From contig NW_026683366.1 in assembly GCF_030247195.1 (NCBI RefSeq), forward strand, positions 1 through 64,000: a DNA stretch of 64,000 nt, written 5' to 3'. Numbering within the stretch: the stretch's first letter is position 1; each line of letters opens with the position of its first letter. This DNA comes from Topomyia yanbarensis (taxonomy: Eukaryota; Arthropoda; Insecta; Diptera; Culicidae). The notes beneath the pieces are model-generated. The model was not told where the DNA came from and did not search any database. It saw nothing but the letters and a program-made list of their open reading frames with translations. This document shows positions 10,112 through 20,479 of this stretch, in pieces. The position numbers were made by a program, and so were the translations under genes.

Positions 10112-13100
10112 ATCAGGAATCAGAATATATTGGCTCAAATGGCACGTTCCCCGTACATAGTCGGGGATTTGTGCCTTGCCGTGTGTTTTCATCATTTCCT
10201 GAGCGGAAGGAAAGGACAAGGACGTGTGAGGAAGTAGAATTGGAAGGGTGGGAAAAATAACAGCACAAAACAAAAATAAACAACAGGTAAGTTAAACTCA
10301 CAAGTAGTTCAACTTGCCTGCGAATAAGCCTAAAGCTCTTTACCACATTGGATAAGAAACTTTAGTATGTCTCTGAGTTTCAGTCGACCAAACATGGTTT
10401 CGTCTATATAAGGACGGCTGAAGACTCGAAATCGCAATTGCGCTACCGCTGGACAGTTGCATATCAGATGATATGAGGTTCCGTAGTCGGATTCACAAAG
10501 ATCACATGAAAAAGACTCAGCGCGCTGAATAGTTGCCATGTGATAATTGAGTTTGCAGTGGCCGGTTAAAGCCCTGGTCAGCATGCCGCAGTGGAGCTTC
10601 GAAAAATGTAAGAGATTTTTCGAAACCACTGGGCATGGTTGTTCTAGAAACGCCTTTGTTTGGCGACACGTTTGTAGATTTCTCCAATAATTGCGGTGCT
10701 CGGACGAAGCCCAGGACCGTATTTTTTCCCGTATCCAACTTGTCGAAATTGGCAGCGCGGGCTCAGGACCAACGAAGTCAATCGCTGAACCTGCCCTGGC
10801 CAATTCGTCAGCCCATTCATTTCCAGTAATACCGCAATGTCCGGGCACCCAGACAAGGTAGATAGTGTTGACAATGCTTAGTTCTTCGATTTGGGTTCGG
10901 CACGCGATCACTAGCTTGGACCGGGATTTGTCTGAGCTAAGGGCCTTGATTGCAGCCTGACTATCGGAGCAGAAGTTTATAACTCTGCCGGACAAACTCA
11001 GTTGAAGGGCCGATTGCACCCCGCACATAATCGCAAAGATTTCTGCTTGGAATACAGTACAGTATCTACCTAGTGAGTGAGATTGTTCCAATCTCATTTC
11101 ACGACAGTAGACACCAGCACCGGCACGTCCCTCCATCAGAGAACCGTCAGTGTAACAGACTACTTGCGTTTGTTGTTGTCTTTCCATAAAGCCAGACAAC
11201 CACTCCTCTCGAGAGGGAATCTTCACATGGAATGTCCTGTAAGGAAAACTACAAGTGAGTGTAATATCGCTGGGAGCAAGAATATCTTCACCCCATGTAA
11301 CCATTTGTGACCACAATCGTGTATGAGTGGTAGCAAGATCAACATGATTACTGTTCCAAAGCCCAGTAACCTGCAGTCTGTATGCACATGATAGTGCTTC
11401 TTGTTTTAAGTGTATGTGTAATGGTTTGATATTTAAAAGTGCCTCAAGAGCAGCAGTCGGAGTCGTGGTGAAAGCACCAGTCAACGCCATGAGCGCCATT
11501 CTTTGCAGATGGTTTAGCTTTGACTGGACTGTCACCACCTCTCCCCTCTGCCACCACACAAGGCATCCGTATGACAGTATTGGACGTACAATTGTCGTGT
11601 AAATCCAATAGATGTATTTAGGTTTGAGACCCCAGGTCTTTCCAAAAGTTCGTCTGCACTGCCCGAAAGCCATGCACGCTTTCTTGACTCTGAACTCAAT
11701 GTGAGCAGACCAATTCAGTTTGGAATCCAATATGACTCCAACGTATTTGACTTGATCTGCACACAGTAGCTCAGAATCAAAGAACTGCAAGGGACGAACT
11801 CCGGTTGTTATTCGCTTCTTCGTGAAAAGAACCATTGAAGTTTTGCTTGGGTTAACTGATAGTTTAACCTGTCGACACCACTGTTCGACGGCTCTTAATG
11901 CCTGTTGCATTACGTCAAAGATTGTTCCGATGCAAAATCCAGTAATTAGTATTTGGTAATCGTCAGCAAACCCGTAGGTTGGAAATCCAAGCTCATTGAG
12001 TTTCTTCAACAAGCCGTCAGCTACTAAGTTCCATAACAAAGGTGACAGAACGCCGCCCTGAGGACAACCGCAAATACTCAACTTCCGTATCTCAGCCTGT
12101 CGCAGTGACGAGCAAAGTATGCGGTTACTAAGCATTGCGTTTATCCAACCTGAGATACATGCAGGTATCCCATGACCGCGCGTCGCTTCCAGAATGGACT
12201 GGAAGGACACATTGTCAAAAGCACCCTCAATATCTAGGAATACACCCAAGCTAGATTGCTTGAGCGAGAAGGCTTTCTCAATGTTGTAAACAACATCGTG
12301 AAGCAGAGTGATCGTGGATTTCCCACACTGATATGCATGTTGCATTTTGTGCAGTGGATATTCAACTAAACTAACGTTCCTGATGTGATGATCGATTATC
12401 CGTTCCAAAGCTTTCAGAAGAAAAGAACTTAAGCTGATAGGCCTAAAACTCTTGGCTTCTTCATAGCTTGAGCGCCCCCCTTTGGGAATAAATCTAACAG
12501 TTATTTCTCGCCATGCTTTCGGGATATACCCGGTAGCAAGACTGGAAAGCAAAATCTTTTTCAAGACATGTTTAAGAATATCAAATCCCTTTTGTAGTAG
12601 CACGGGAAGTATTCCATCTTTTCCGGGTGATTTGTATGGAGCAAAGCTGTCAACTGTCCACTTGACCGATTCAGTGGAGACCAATGTGCGTGCTAACGCC
12701 CACGAGTCCGAATCACCAGAATGAGATCTGTGAACATTGTTCAACTCAGGATCGATACAACCTGGAAAGTGTGTGTCGAAGAGACAATTAAGAACATCTT
12801 TTTCGTCCGTCACATAAACACCATCTCTGGTTTTTAAGGAGTTCATCTGAAAATCATTCGATTTGGAGAGAATTTTATTTAATCTGCTAGCCTCGTTCAG
12901 ACTAGAGACATTAGTGCATAGGCTTTGCCAGCCAGCCCGTTCTGCAGATCTAAGACATTTCTCATATGCACTACGAGCTGACCTGAAAGCCCTGGAGTCA
13001 TCACGCTGACGCCGGTTCCAAGCTCTTCTTATAACTTTCTTCATTCTTTCAAGCTCAGCCCTCAACCAAGGGGTTCCCCTAGTCGATTTAACAGTACGAA

Positions 13101-14593
13101 GTGGACAAGCTTCTTCGTAGGATGCTAATATGAATGAGTTTGTCGTATCCACGACGTCATCTAAGTCGTCTAGTTGACTAATTGTTGGAAAATATCCATG
13201 AAATTTAGTCGCCAAGTTTTCCAAAAAGAGGTCCCAGTTAGTAGATTTAGGATTACGATATGTCACCACATTGAAGGTGACATCAAAATGATCGAAAAAT
13301 ATATATTTATGATCGGATAGAGACGGTTCAGTTTCATTTGGAACCTGCCAATTTCCCAGTTCATGCAAAATTCTATCAGAGCAAAGTGTTATGTCTAACA
13401 CCTCCTCCCTACCAGACCTCGCAAAAGTTGGTCGGTTTCCCACATTCAGAATATGGAGATTTGTACTACTTATGTACTCCATCAGTTCAGAGCCTCTCAG
13501 ATTGATGTCCGAGCTGCCCCAAATGATGTGATGAGCATTCGCATCACTGCCGATAATGAGCGGAAGCCCATTTCTGCTACAATATGATACAACGCTTTTG
13601 AAATCATCAGAAGGAGATGATTCGTTATGCGGTAGGTATGCTGAACAATATATATATTTTTTGTCTACGTTTCCGACAGTCAGTGTAACTGTGACAACAC
13701 AGATATCGCGAGTTGTGAGCTCCGATATGAGACACGCGTCAATAGCCTTATTTGCAAGAATGCAAGCACGAGGCATTTCACGTGGGTTAGTCATGCCTGT
13801 CTTGTTGTAAGCAATGATGGCAGTGTTAAGTAACTTTCCAAAATAGAAGTTTCCTTTATGGAAATACGGTTCTTGAACCAATGCTATGGAAGCTTTACCT
13901 TCCTGCATTAGTCGAGATAAATTCATAGTTGCTGTACGTTTATGTTGGAGATTGATTTGTGCTATTCTAACCATTGTTGATTAAAGAACTGTACATTTCA
14001 TCTCCAACACAAATTGCACAACAACTAGAGGACACCAAGCGAGTTGGGATGTTAACGCATATAGCGAGCCATATCAGGTTTAAATGGGACATGATCATTT
14101 AATTCCCACGATTTGCGAAGAAAATAATGGTCCACTGTGTCAGAGATTCGCATAACACAGTAAGGGCAAAACCCAAAATGCTCCGTGCGCGACTGGCATA
14201 TTTTAGACCCTCCAGTCATTAAGTCCTCGGCACGGAACTACACCTTGACTTAGGGTCTCCTACTTTCAGTCGCCTCCTACGACATGGGAGCAGGACTCCA
14301 GTGGCTCAATTCTAGGCCGGATACCACACGGCCTCTGGGCAGGTTCATATGTACACATCGAAATTTGATAATCGAAACTCAACAAAACTTCACCGAACTA
14401 CAATCAGCTGAGAGTCTCAGCAAACCCCCAGCCAACAAAAATTCGGCAAAATTAAGTGGATCATCGGTGAAAAAAAAATCGGTGTGTAGAGTGAACGTTC
14501 CGCTGCGTAATGCAGCATACTGGGGAGTTAGCCCAACTCTTCCCAGGCTCCGTTCGCCATTGAGAATGTTTTAAACCCCCTAAACAATTTTAC
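10112..14593 (-). mobile_element. LOA-clade (Lian-like) non-LTR retrotransposon, apparently complete
   Basis: About 4.5 kb on the minus strand: a ~620-bp leader (13975-14593), one long ORF (10330-13974) and a ~220-bp 3' region. The 3' region ends in a short tandem tail of TGATTCC units (about 10112-10130) rather than poly(A). A direct repeat of 282 bp flanks it exactly. Only one ORF is seen; there is no gag-like ORF1 with zinc knuckles in the leader. Domain order APE-RT-RNase H plus a C-terminal zinc motif, and the lack of ORF1, recall Lian of Aedes aegypti. Confidence 0.8.
10330..13974 (-). CDS. LOA-clade polyprotein: endonuclease, reverse transcriptase, RNase H
   Basis: An intact 1214-codon ORF starting at an ATG, with the endonuclease beginning within the first residues (AQINLQHKRTAT). 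APE endonuclease: catalytic-type E35 in LVQEPYF, GSDANAHH 142-149, SDH 220-222. RT: about 440-760, with DIEGAFD 581-587, GCPQGGVLSP 636-645 and FADD 669-672. RNase H: about 938-1065, with CYTDGS (D943), FQAEI (E978), CSDSQAA (D1004) and NEWADELA (D1056), so all four acidic residues are present. The C-terminus carries CX2CX8HX4C (C1157, C1160, H1169, C1174). These activities together perform target-primed reverse transcription. The frame has no stop or shift, so the copy may be young. Clade assignment (LOA rather than R1 or Ingi) rests on RNase H plus RT motif style. Confidence 0.85.
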   Translation of the reverse strand: MVRIAQINLQHKRTATMNLSRLMQEGKASIALVQEPYFHKGNFYFGKLLNTAIIAYNKTGMTNPREMPRACILANKAIDACLISELTTRDICVVTVTLTVGNVDKKYIYCSAYLPHNESSPSDDFKSVVSYCSRNGLPLIIGSDANAHHIIWGSSDINLRGSELMEYISSTNLHILNVGNRPTFARSGREEVLDITLCSDRILHELGNWQVPNETEPSLSDHKYIFFDHFDVTFNVVTYRNPKSTNWDLFLENLATKFHGYFPTISQLDDLDDVVDTTNSFILASYEEACPLRTVKSTRGTPWLRAELERMKKVIRRAWNRRQRDDSRAFRSARSAYEKCLRSAERAGWQSLCTNVSSLNEASRLNKILSKSNDFQMNSLKTRDGVYVTDEKDVLNCLFDTHFPGCIDPELNNVHRSHSGDSDSWALARTLVSTESVKWTVDSFAPYKSPGKDGILPVLLQKGFDILKHVLKKILLSSLATGYIPKAWREITVRFIPKGGRSSYEEAKSFRPISLSSFLLKALERIIDHHIRNVSLVEYPLHKMQHAYQCGKSTITLLHDVVYNIEKAFSLKQSSLGVFLDIEGAFDNVSFQSILEATRGHGIPACISGWINAMLSNRILCSSLRQAEIRKLSICGCPQGGVLSPLLWNLVADGLLKKLNELGFPTYGFADDYQILITGFCIGTIFDVMQQALRAVEQWCRQVKLSVNPSKTSMVLFTKKRITTGVRPLQFFDSELLCADQVKYVGVILDSKLNWSAHIEFRVKKACMAFGQCRRTFGKTWGLKPKYIYWIYTTIVRPILSYGCLVWWQRGEVVTVQSKLNHLQRMALMALTGAFTTTPTAALEALLNIKPLHIHLKQEALSCAYRLQVTGLWNSNHVDLATTHTRLWSQMVTWGEDILAPSDITLTCSFPYRTFHVKIPSREEWLSGFMERQQQTQVVCYTDGSLMEGRAGAGVYCREMRLEQSHSLGRYCTVFQAEIFAIMCGVQSALQLSLSGRVINFCSDSQAAIKALSSDKSRSKLVIACRTQIEELSIVNTIYLVWVPGHCGITGNEWADELARAGSAIDFVGPEPALPISTSWIREKIRSWASSEHRNYWRNLQTCRQTKAFLEQPCPVVSKNLLHFSKLHCGMLTRALTGHCKLNYHMATIQRAESFSCDLCESDYGTSYHLICNCPAVAQLRFRVFSRPYIDETMFGRLKLRDILKFLIQCGKEL

Positions 14594-14875
14594 CCATGAT
14601 CGAACAAAAATATTTAAAAACCTGTTTTAATCCACCTACAGGTGCAATTGTGCCTTTCTCATCTCTCCAAACTATGATTTAATAGCTGGTTCGTACGATA
14701 TAACATTATGGAAATGTCTTTCATTCTTATTACGCTTGGTAAGTATATATGCACCTTTTTGCATTCATCGCGGAATCGGTTTGAATCGGAGTTTTCTATG
14801 TGATCGCACTCCACAACCCGTAACTCCGGAGCCAGAAGTCGGATGGAGATGGAATTTAATATCAGTTTCCGGGGA
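14594..14875 (+). repeat. Right copy of 282-bp direct repeat
   Basis: Second copy of the 9830-10111 block. Here the sequence runs on without a break into GCAACACCTTTCATTTGAG, the natural continuation of the dispersed repeat. This shows the element inserted inside that repeat. Confidence 0.9.
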
Positions 14876-15975
14876 CGCAACACCTTTCATTTGAGACTAA
14901 GTTGATCAAATCGGTCTAGCCATTTTCGAGATACCAATATAACCGTTATTCTGAATTTGGATACTTCAGGATCCGTCGATGGTGGCCAGTGTGGCCAAAG
15001 AGACTTTGAATGACTGTTGGGGACCTAGATCTACAAATTCAACAGTTGTGTTTACATTTTGGAAAAAAAATCACCTTTTTACATTCATCGTAGAATTCGT
15101 TAGAATCGGGATTTGCTGCGTGATCGTATGTATTACCCTGTAATTCAGGAACCAGAACTCGGATCCACACAAAATTCAACAGCAGCTGATGGACCTTTCA
15201 TTTAAAATTAAGTTTGTCAAAATCGATTCAGAAAATTCCGAGAAACCGATGTGGACAAATCAACAAATTTTGTTTTGTAACCATTCAACTCCTAATCCGG
15301 AACAAGATGTCGGTTGAAAATGAAATTCAATAGCAACCTATGGGAATATTATGCCTTTCATTTGAATCTTAGTTTGTAAAAATCGGTTCAACCATCTCCG
15401 AGAAACCGATGTGGACATGTTGTTAACAAATCCGCACATACACACACACATACATACATACATACATACATACATACATACATACATACATACATACATA
15501 CATACATACATACATACATACATACATACATACATACATACATACATACATACATACATACATACATACATACATACATACATACATACATACATACATA
15601 CATACATACATACATACATACATACATACATACATACATACATACATACATACATACATACATACATACATACATACATACATACATACATACATACATA
15701 CATACATACATACATACATACATACATACATACATACATACATACATACATACATACATACATACATACATACATACATACATACATACATACATACATA
15801 CATACATACATACATACATACATACATACATACATACATACATACATACATACACACAGATATTTTGCGATCTCGGCGAACTGAGTCGAATGTTATATGA
15901 GACTCGGCCCTCGGCCTCTGGTAGAAAGTCGGTTTTTGGAGCAATTGCATAACCTTTCTATATGAGAAAGGCAAA
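14640..15975 (+). repeat. Dispersed repeat with GCCTTTCTC inverted ends
   Basis: It starts near TGTGCCTTTCTCATC and ends with ATGAGAAAGGCAAAA, giving short inverted ends. Inside, a degenerate module (CCTTTCATTTGA...AAATCGGTTCA...GAGAAACCGATGTGG, plus GTAACTCCGGA-CCAGAAGTCGGAT) recurs near 14884, 15194 and 15355. A long CATA microsatellite follows. Non-coding, probably a non-autonomous element or composite of several copies. Confidence 0.6.
15449..15853. repeat. CATA tetranucleotide microsatellite, ~100 units
   Basis: About 405 bp of nearly perfect ACAT/CATA repeats preceded by an ACAC stretch. It lies inside the dispersed repeat just upstream of its GACTCGGCCCTC terminal module, the same position that holds short CA arrays in the other copies, so it probably expanded from that CA tract. 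Long open frames across it on both strands are artefacts of the repeat. Confidence 0.95.
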
Positions 15976-16240
15976 AGAATAATATTTAATTGGCTTAATA
16001 AGCATGAGTTCAATGTTATCTTCATGTGATTATATTTTGAAATGTTGGTGGAATGGGTTTGAAAGTGGAGGGAATGGGGGGTTAGTAGAGTGGGAATGGA
16101 GGATGCGTCAGAAATTCTTCATCTTATTTCGGTATACGGGGTGGATGAAGGAAATGCGGGCGTGAGGATGGTCCAAGGGGAGGGGAGTGATGAAGGAAGG
16201 AGGTGTAAGGGCAAGGCATCGGCGACGCAATACGCAACTG
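15976..16240. other. Short unassigned stretch
   Basis: Purine-rich (GGGAATGGGG, GGAGGGGAGTGATGAAGG) sequence between two blocks of dispersed repeat. No coding evidence. Confidence 0.35.
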
Positions 16241-17150
16241 CATATTTTGCCTTCGATTTGAGACTTGGTTTGAGAAAATCGGTTCAGTCATCACCGAAGA
16301 ACCGAAGTGACTTTAATTGTGGAATATGCCCGGAGTTCCGGACTTCCGGAATCGTCGATAGTGGACAATATATTCAAAGAATGTTTGATTGGCAATCAGT
16401 GATCTAGATCTGCGATTAGAAGTAATTTGGTGACCATTTCAATAGTTTTTAGCCTCTGAGGTATTACGATTGTACCGATTTATATGGGAAATTCCAGTGT
16501 ATCCTTACTAACACCCCTGTAACTCCGGAAGCAAGAATCAGAACCGAATGAAATTTAGCAGCAGTCAATGGTATTACTGTATCTTTCATTTGAAATCAAG
16601 TTTGTAAAAATCGTTTGAGAATTCGTTGGGGAATGGGTGTGATATTAGCTTAGGAACTTGGCGGGTTCCCCGGGGGCGTCATGAACCGTCATAGGTGGCC
16701 AATGTGGTCAAAGCTGCTTTGATTGATCATTAGTGATCCAGACCCGCAAACTAGAGTAATGTTACATCAATTTTAATATGTTTTACATCATTTGAACATC
16801 ATGGTGGTACCAGTTTATATGGAAATTTGCTGTGTGACCGCACTCTTCAACCCGTAACTCCCGAACCGGAAGTCGGATCAACTAAAATTCAACAGCAGCT
16901 TATGGGAGCGTTATACCTTTCACTACTAAGTTTGCGAAAATCGGTTCAGCCATCTCTGAGAAAATTGTGTTAGTTTAAATGACACACACATACACACCCA
17001 CATACACACACACATACATACACACACAGACATTTGCCGATCTCGACGAACTGAATCGAATGGTGTATGACACTCTGCCCTCCGGGCCTCGGTTAAAACG
17101 TCGATTTTTACAGTGATTGCATAGCCTTTCTTTATACGAGAAAGGCAAAA
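16241..17150 (+). repeat. Further copies of the dispersed repeat module
   Basis: The TTTCATTTGA-AAATCGGTTCA module recurs near 16250, 16585 and 16918, each preceded by a GTAACTCC-GGA-GCA/CCGGAAGTC block. The stretch ends with a CA-rich tract (16981-17028), the GACTGAATCGAATGG...CCTCCGGGCCTCGG module and CGAGAAAGGCAAAA. It is a second composite copy of the 14640-15975 repeat, without the expanded microsatellite. Confidence 0.65.
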
Positions 17151-17199
17151 ACGTGTGTAAACATTTGAATTAATATACAATAAACACTAGCGCCGCCAC

Positions 17200-17385
17200 A
17201 CCAAATTATCCCAACTATCCGACAAATCCATTCCGGAACCGGTTAGAAATCCTGAATGGATTCAGTATGGAATCTTGCTCAAAGAAAACAACCGATTCCG
17301 ACTCGGTTGTTGCATTTTAGCTGTAATTCATGCTGGAAGTTCGAACCGGTTCCGGGCTAGTTTGACTGGGTAGAGGAATAACCGC
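17200..17385 (+). repeat. Dispersed repeat shared with 52076-52165
   Basis: The block GTTGTTGCATTT-AGCTG-AATTCAT is shared with 52080-52107, and the flanking CCGAACC/TTGACTGG sequences also match. A GGATTCAGTATGGAAT-like segment here is inversely related to CATACTGAATCCATTC at 52107. Nature (MITE or SINE fragment) unresolved. Confidence 0.45.
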
Positions 17386-17524
17386 TGTCAGTTCTGTCGA
17401 ACTCAGCCACAAAAAACATGACGACAGTAGCGCACCTGGTTTGGATATCCCAACTACCTTCGAAACCGTTAGAGGTTTTACACAAGTTGAATGCTGAAGA
17501 TAAACGTCTGTTCTCTGTGATTAG

Positions 17525-17930
17525 GGCATGTTCAGGAGTGTTTCAGTTCTAGATTCATAATTTTGACAGTTCTATAATATAAAAATTTTAAAACTAGAGT
17601 TTGCTGTCCCCAGCAGCAGTTTTAGAAGGTGTTCTATTCAGTTTAAAATTCATGTCTCGCCATGTCTTCAGAATTACTGCATTCAAAATTGTTTTTCCCC
17701 AGTCTATCGGGTTTAAGTGTCTGTGCTGAAAACTTTGAATGTATTTAAAACACAGTTCTAAACGTCTTTTAAAATACGCAACAAATAGAACGGCGTCGTA
17801 TAACAGTTTTAAATTTTAAAACAAAACTCTTCGAAATTAAAAAACAAAACGCTCTGCTGGGGATGTGAATGTTTCAGTTCCAATTCTACTTTGAAACTCC
17901 TATACAAAATAAAACACTCCTGAACATGCC
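17525..17930. mobile_element. ~406-bp MITE with GGCATGTTCAGGAGTGTTT ends
   Basis: Terminal inverted repeats of about 19 bp: GGCATGTTCAGGAGTGTTT on the left and its reverse complement (AAACACTCCTGAACATGCC) ending near 17930. Subterminal sequence is also partly inverted (GCTGTCCCCAGCAGCAG versus CTGCTGGGGATG). No coding frame; the target duplication is unclear. Confidence 0.75.
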
Positions 17931-17934
17931 ATAA

Positions 17935-18320
17935 CGGTATGCTACCAGGCCTACAGAACGTAAAAATCAATAGATGGACAAAATAACAGTTGGAGCTCAG
18001 TGTTTGTTTAGTTTTATTATTTCGGGTTTAGCTGTGTACTTTATTTTTGCATAATCTGCGTTTTAGGGCTACTGCTTAAAACTATCACAATCTTCCAAAT
18101 ACAGGCTAGCGAATGATCAGATTTCCATAATTTTCGCCGGCATTTTATTTCCTGTAAACTGTGTCTCAATGGTCAGACTACACAATTATCGTTATCCCAT
18201 GTCAGTATTATAACACAATCATTAGAACTATGTCATGTAATCTCACCTGAGTATAATAAGGGGTCCACATAGTGGATCGTCAGATGTGTGATGTAGGGGG
18301 TCCTATACTGCCTCAAGGTA
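17935..18320. other. No feature recognised
   Basis: AT-rich sequence between a MITE and a retrotransposon remnant, without frames or repeats that I can support. Confidence 0.35.
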
Positions 18321-18324
18321 CAAT

Positions 18325-19060
18325 ATGATTATATACTGATGGTTCTAAAATGGTTGAGCTGACTGGCTCGGGAATCTACGGACCAAGAATTAAAGAAGCG
18401 ATATCAATGGGAAAGTGGCCTACAGTTTTCCAGGCAGAGGTATATGCAATATACACCTGCTCGGGGGTCTGTAGGAAACGAAACTACAGACATACAAAAA
18501 TCGCAATCTTTTCGGACATCCAGGTCGTCGAAATGTGAGTCCCAACTGGTTTTGGAGTCATCACATTTTTACAACAACTGGCAACTCGGAATAAAGTAAT
18601 GATATTCTGGGCACCTGGCCGCCACCAAGGAATCGATGGTAACGAAGTGGGCGACGAATTAGCCAGGCGTGGTTTATCAAACATGTTTGTTGGACCAGAA
18701 CCATTTCTAGGTATATCTACCTGTGACATTAAACTAGAACTTTCGACTTGGACTAAACGACTGGCGTAACGTAGAAGGCGCTCGGCAAGCTAAGGAATTC
18801 ATACATCCAGATACAACGATAGCTAAAAAACTAATGGATCTAAAACGTAAAGACTTACGTATAATCACAGGTTTATTTACAGGACATTGTCCTGCTAAGT
18901 ATCATCAGAAAAAAATTGGCAAAAGTCAAGATGACATTTGTCGATTTTGTAACTACGAGCCCGAGAGCACGGAACATATTCTCTGCCAGTGTGCAGTACT
19001 ATTTCTTCGAAGGGAGCGATAATTCGGAAGGCATCTTATGACGCCTCACGAGATATGGCA
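18325..19060 (+). pseudogene. RNase H and zinc-motif remnant of a LOA-like ORF2
   Basis: Three frames together recall the C-terminus of an RNase H-bearing non-LTR element. Near 18333-18540 are YTDGSK, VFQAEVYAI and IFSDIQ motifs. Near 18600-18700 the frame gives MIFWAPGRHQGIDGNE...DELARRGL, the last RNase H helix region. From 18834 it gives LFTGHCPAKYH and then CRFC...TEHILCQC, a CX2CX8HX4C zinc motif spaced as in the intact LOA ORF at 10330-13974. Stops and frameshifts separate the blocks. The remnant is interrupted at 19061 by a TIR element and appears to resume at 20276. Confidence 0.7.
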
Positions 19061-19062
19061 TA

Positions 19063-20273
19063 GGGTGATGTGCCTATTATGACAGTAGAGCCTATTGTGA
19101 CCCTATTTCGTACCCCTTGGTTTCGAACCAAGCATATGAGATAATATGAGATAGATAAATCGATAGTGTTTTGGCTAAAACAGGTGAGAAAAAATAAGCT
19201 CAAGTTATATTCTTTATTTGTTGTGCACATATTTATATTTAGAACTATCCTCTAAATCCAATTTTTAATTAAAACAAAATCACCTTATTGAAATATCTAC
19301 TAATACGCCTCACTCACGTAGTGAACCGAAACTGGATGCAACGGCGCTTAGCAAAATAAACAATTACGAGCCAGCATTTACCGCCTCATATCTCGTTATT
19401 CCAGCACAAATATACTAAACATTGCACTGATACATACCTTTATTTTAGCTGGAGAACCTTTTTACGATAATTTCACTTTAAAATCACTCGTCAAACACTA
19501 GAATAGGCCTAGTGTTATAATAGGATAAAACTAAATACGGGGGTTCCTATTATTGCCATGTTTTGCTGATACACTACCACAATCAAAACCAACTGTTTGT
19601 ATCCAACATACAGAAAAGAATCACCAGTGCGGCCAAACCAAAACATGAACTTGTAAATATAATGTAATGCAATTTCAGGTATAAGTAATCAATTACTTCA
19701 AGTTATTCAACTAATTGTTGAATGCAGATATTTTATTTTCATCTGCACATACAATTCGGATCGGGAGAAAGCAATGTGTGATGTGAAATTTGTCATTCCA
19801 GTTGCTAACCTTCGAATGGTTTTTTTCTGCGTGCGCAATTCTGGGCGCTCTTCTACTAACAGCTGATGAGTTTCATTGATGTGCGTGATGTTTACGTTTG
19901 TTTTGATCGGCTGAAAAAAGCAGAATGATTCGTTTTACAAATCACACGTTGGCGTCCATGATCTGGATACCTAGTTAGAATCGACGCAAATGGAATATGA
20001 GGCATTGCGTTTCAACTAGATTGTTTTTCGATGAGGTGGAAATTGGCACACCCATGAGGCGATAATTGGATCGTTGAGGTGGGAATAGATGCACAGAATG
20101 GAACATTTATTTTCATTTATGCAATTCTGCTAAATAAGCATTATATAGATGTTTAAGAAACAGTACACTGATACTTTATTCTGAGAAAGTTTATAGATAA
20201 TATGGCTTCTTTTAAAGTTGTTCAAAAATAGTGTGACCCTCTCCCTAATGGTGCCAAAATAGGCTCATCACCC
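19063..20273. mobile_element. 1.2-kb TIR element with TA duplication, non-autonomous
   Basis: The left end reads GGGTGATGTGCCTATTATG; the right end read inward gives GGGTGATGAGCCTATTTTG. TA lies on both sides (19061-19062, 20274-20275), and removing the element joins AGATATGGCATA to CCTATTCC, plausibly continuous retroelement sequence. Longest frames are about 65 codons with no transposase motif. A smaller element with related ends lies at 42597-42889. Confidence 0.75.
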
Positions 20274-20275
20274 TA

Positions 20276-20470
20276 CCTATTCCAAACGGATCTTCAGTTA
20301 CATTAATAATGTACTACCCAGTTGAGACGACACATGTGGACAAACAAACAACTCGCTTCCAACTACATTGGATTCGCGCAATTTGTAACATGTAGAACAA
20401 ATAGGGGCCACAAAAGAAAACCTGAATAGTGGTCGCAGTGGCAAAGTTTCCCCTAACAAAAAAATCCCAC
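20276..20470 (+). pseudogene. Probable continuation of the LOA-like remnant
   Basis: By position this is the part of the 18325-19060 remnant displaced by the TIR insertion. It holds no clear motif and is probably the last codons plus 3' untranslated sequence. Confidence 0.35.
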
Positions 20471-20479
20471 TGACGCACC

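Noticed and set aside
13975..14593. HDV-like ribozyme or structured leader at the LOA 5' end
   Set aside because: Such ribozymes occur in some non-LTR leaders, and GC-rich stems are possible here, but I could not trace the nested double pseudoknot by eye.
9830..14875. The 282-bp direct repeats as LTRs of an LTR retrotransposon
   Set aside because: The enclosed ORF is a non-LTR (APE endonuclease, RT, RNase H) protein with no protease or integrase. The right repeat continues seamlessly into a dispersed repeat and lacks TG...CA ends.
15338..16025. Long open frames of repeated MYVC or YIHT on both strands
   Set aside because: They arise solely from the CATA microsatellite, which has no stop in several frames; no protein is implied.
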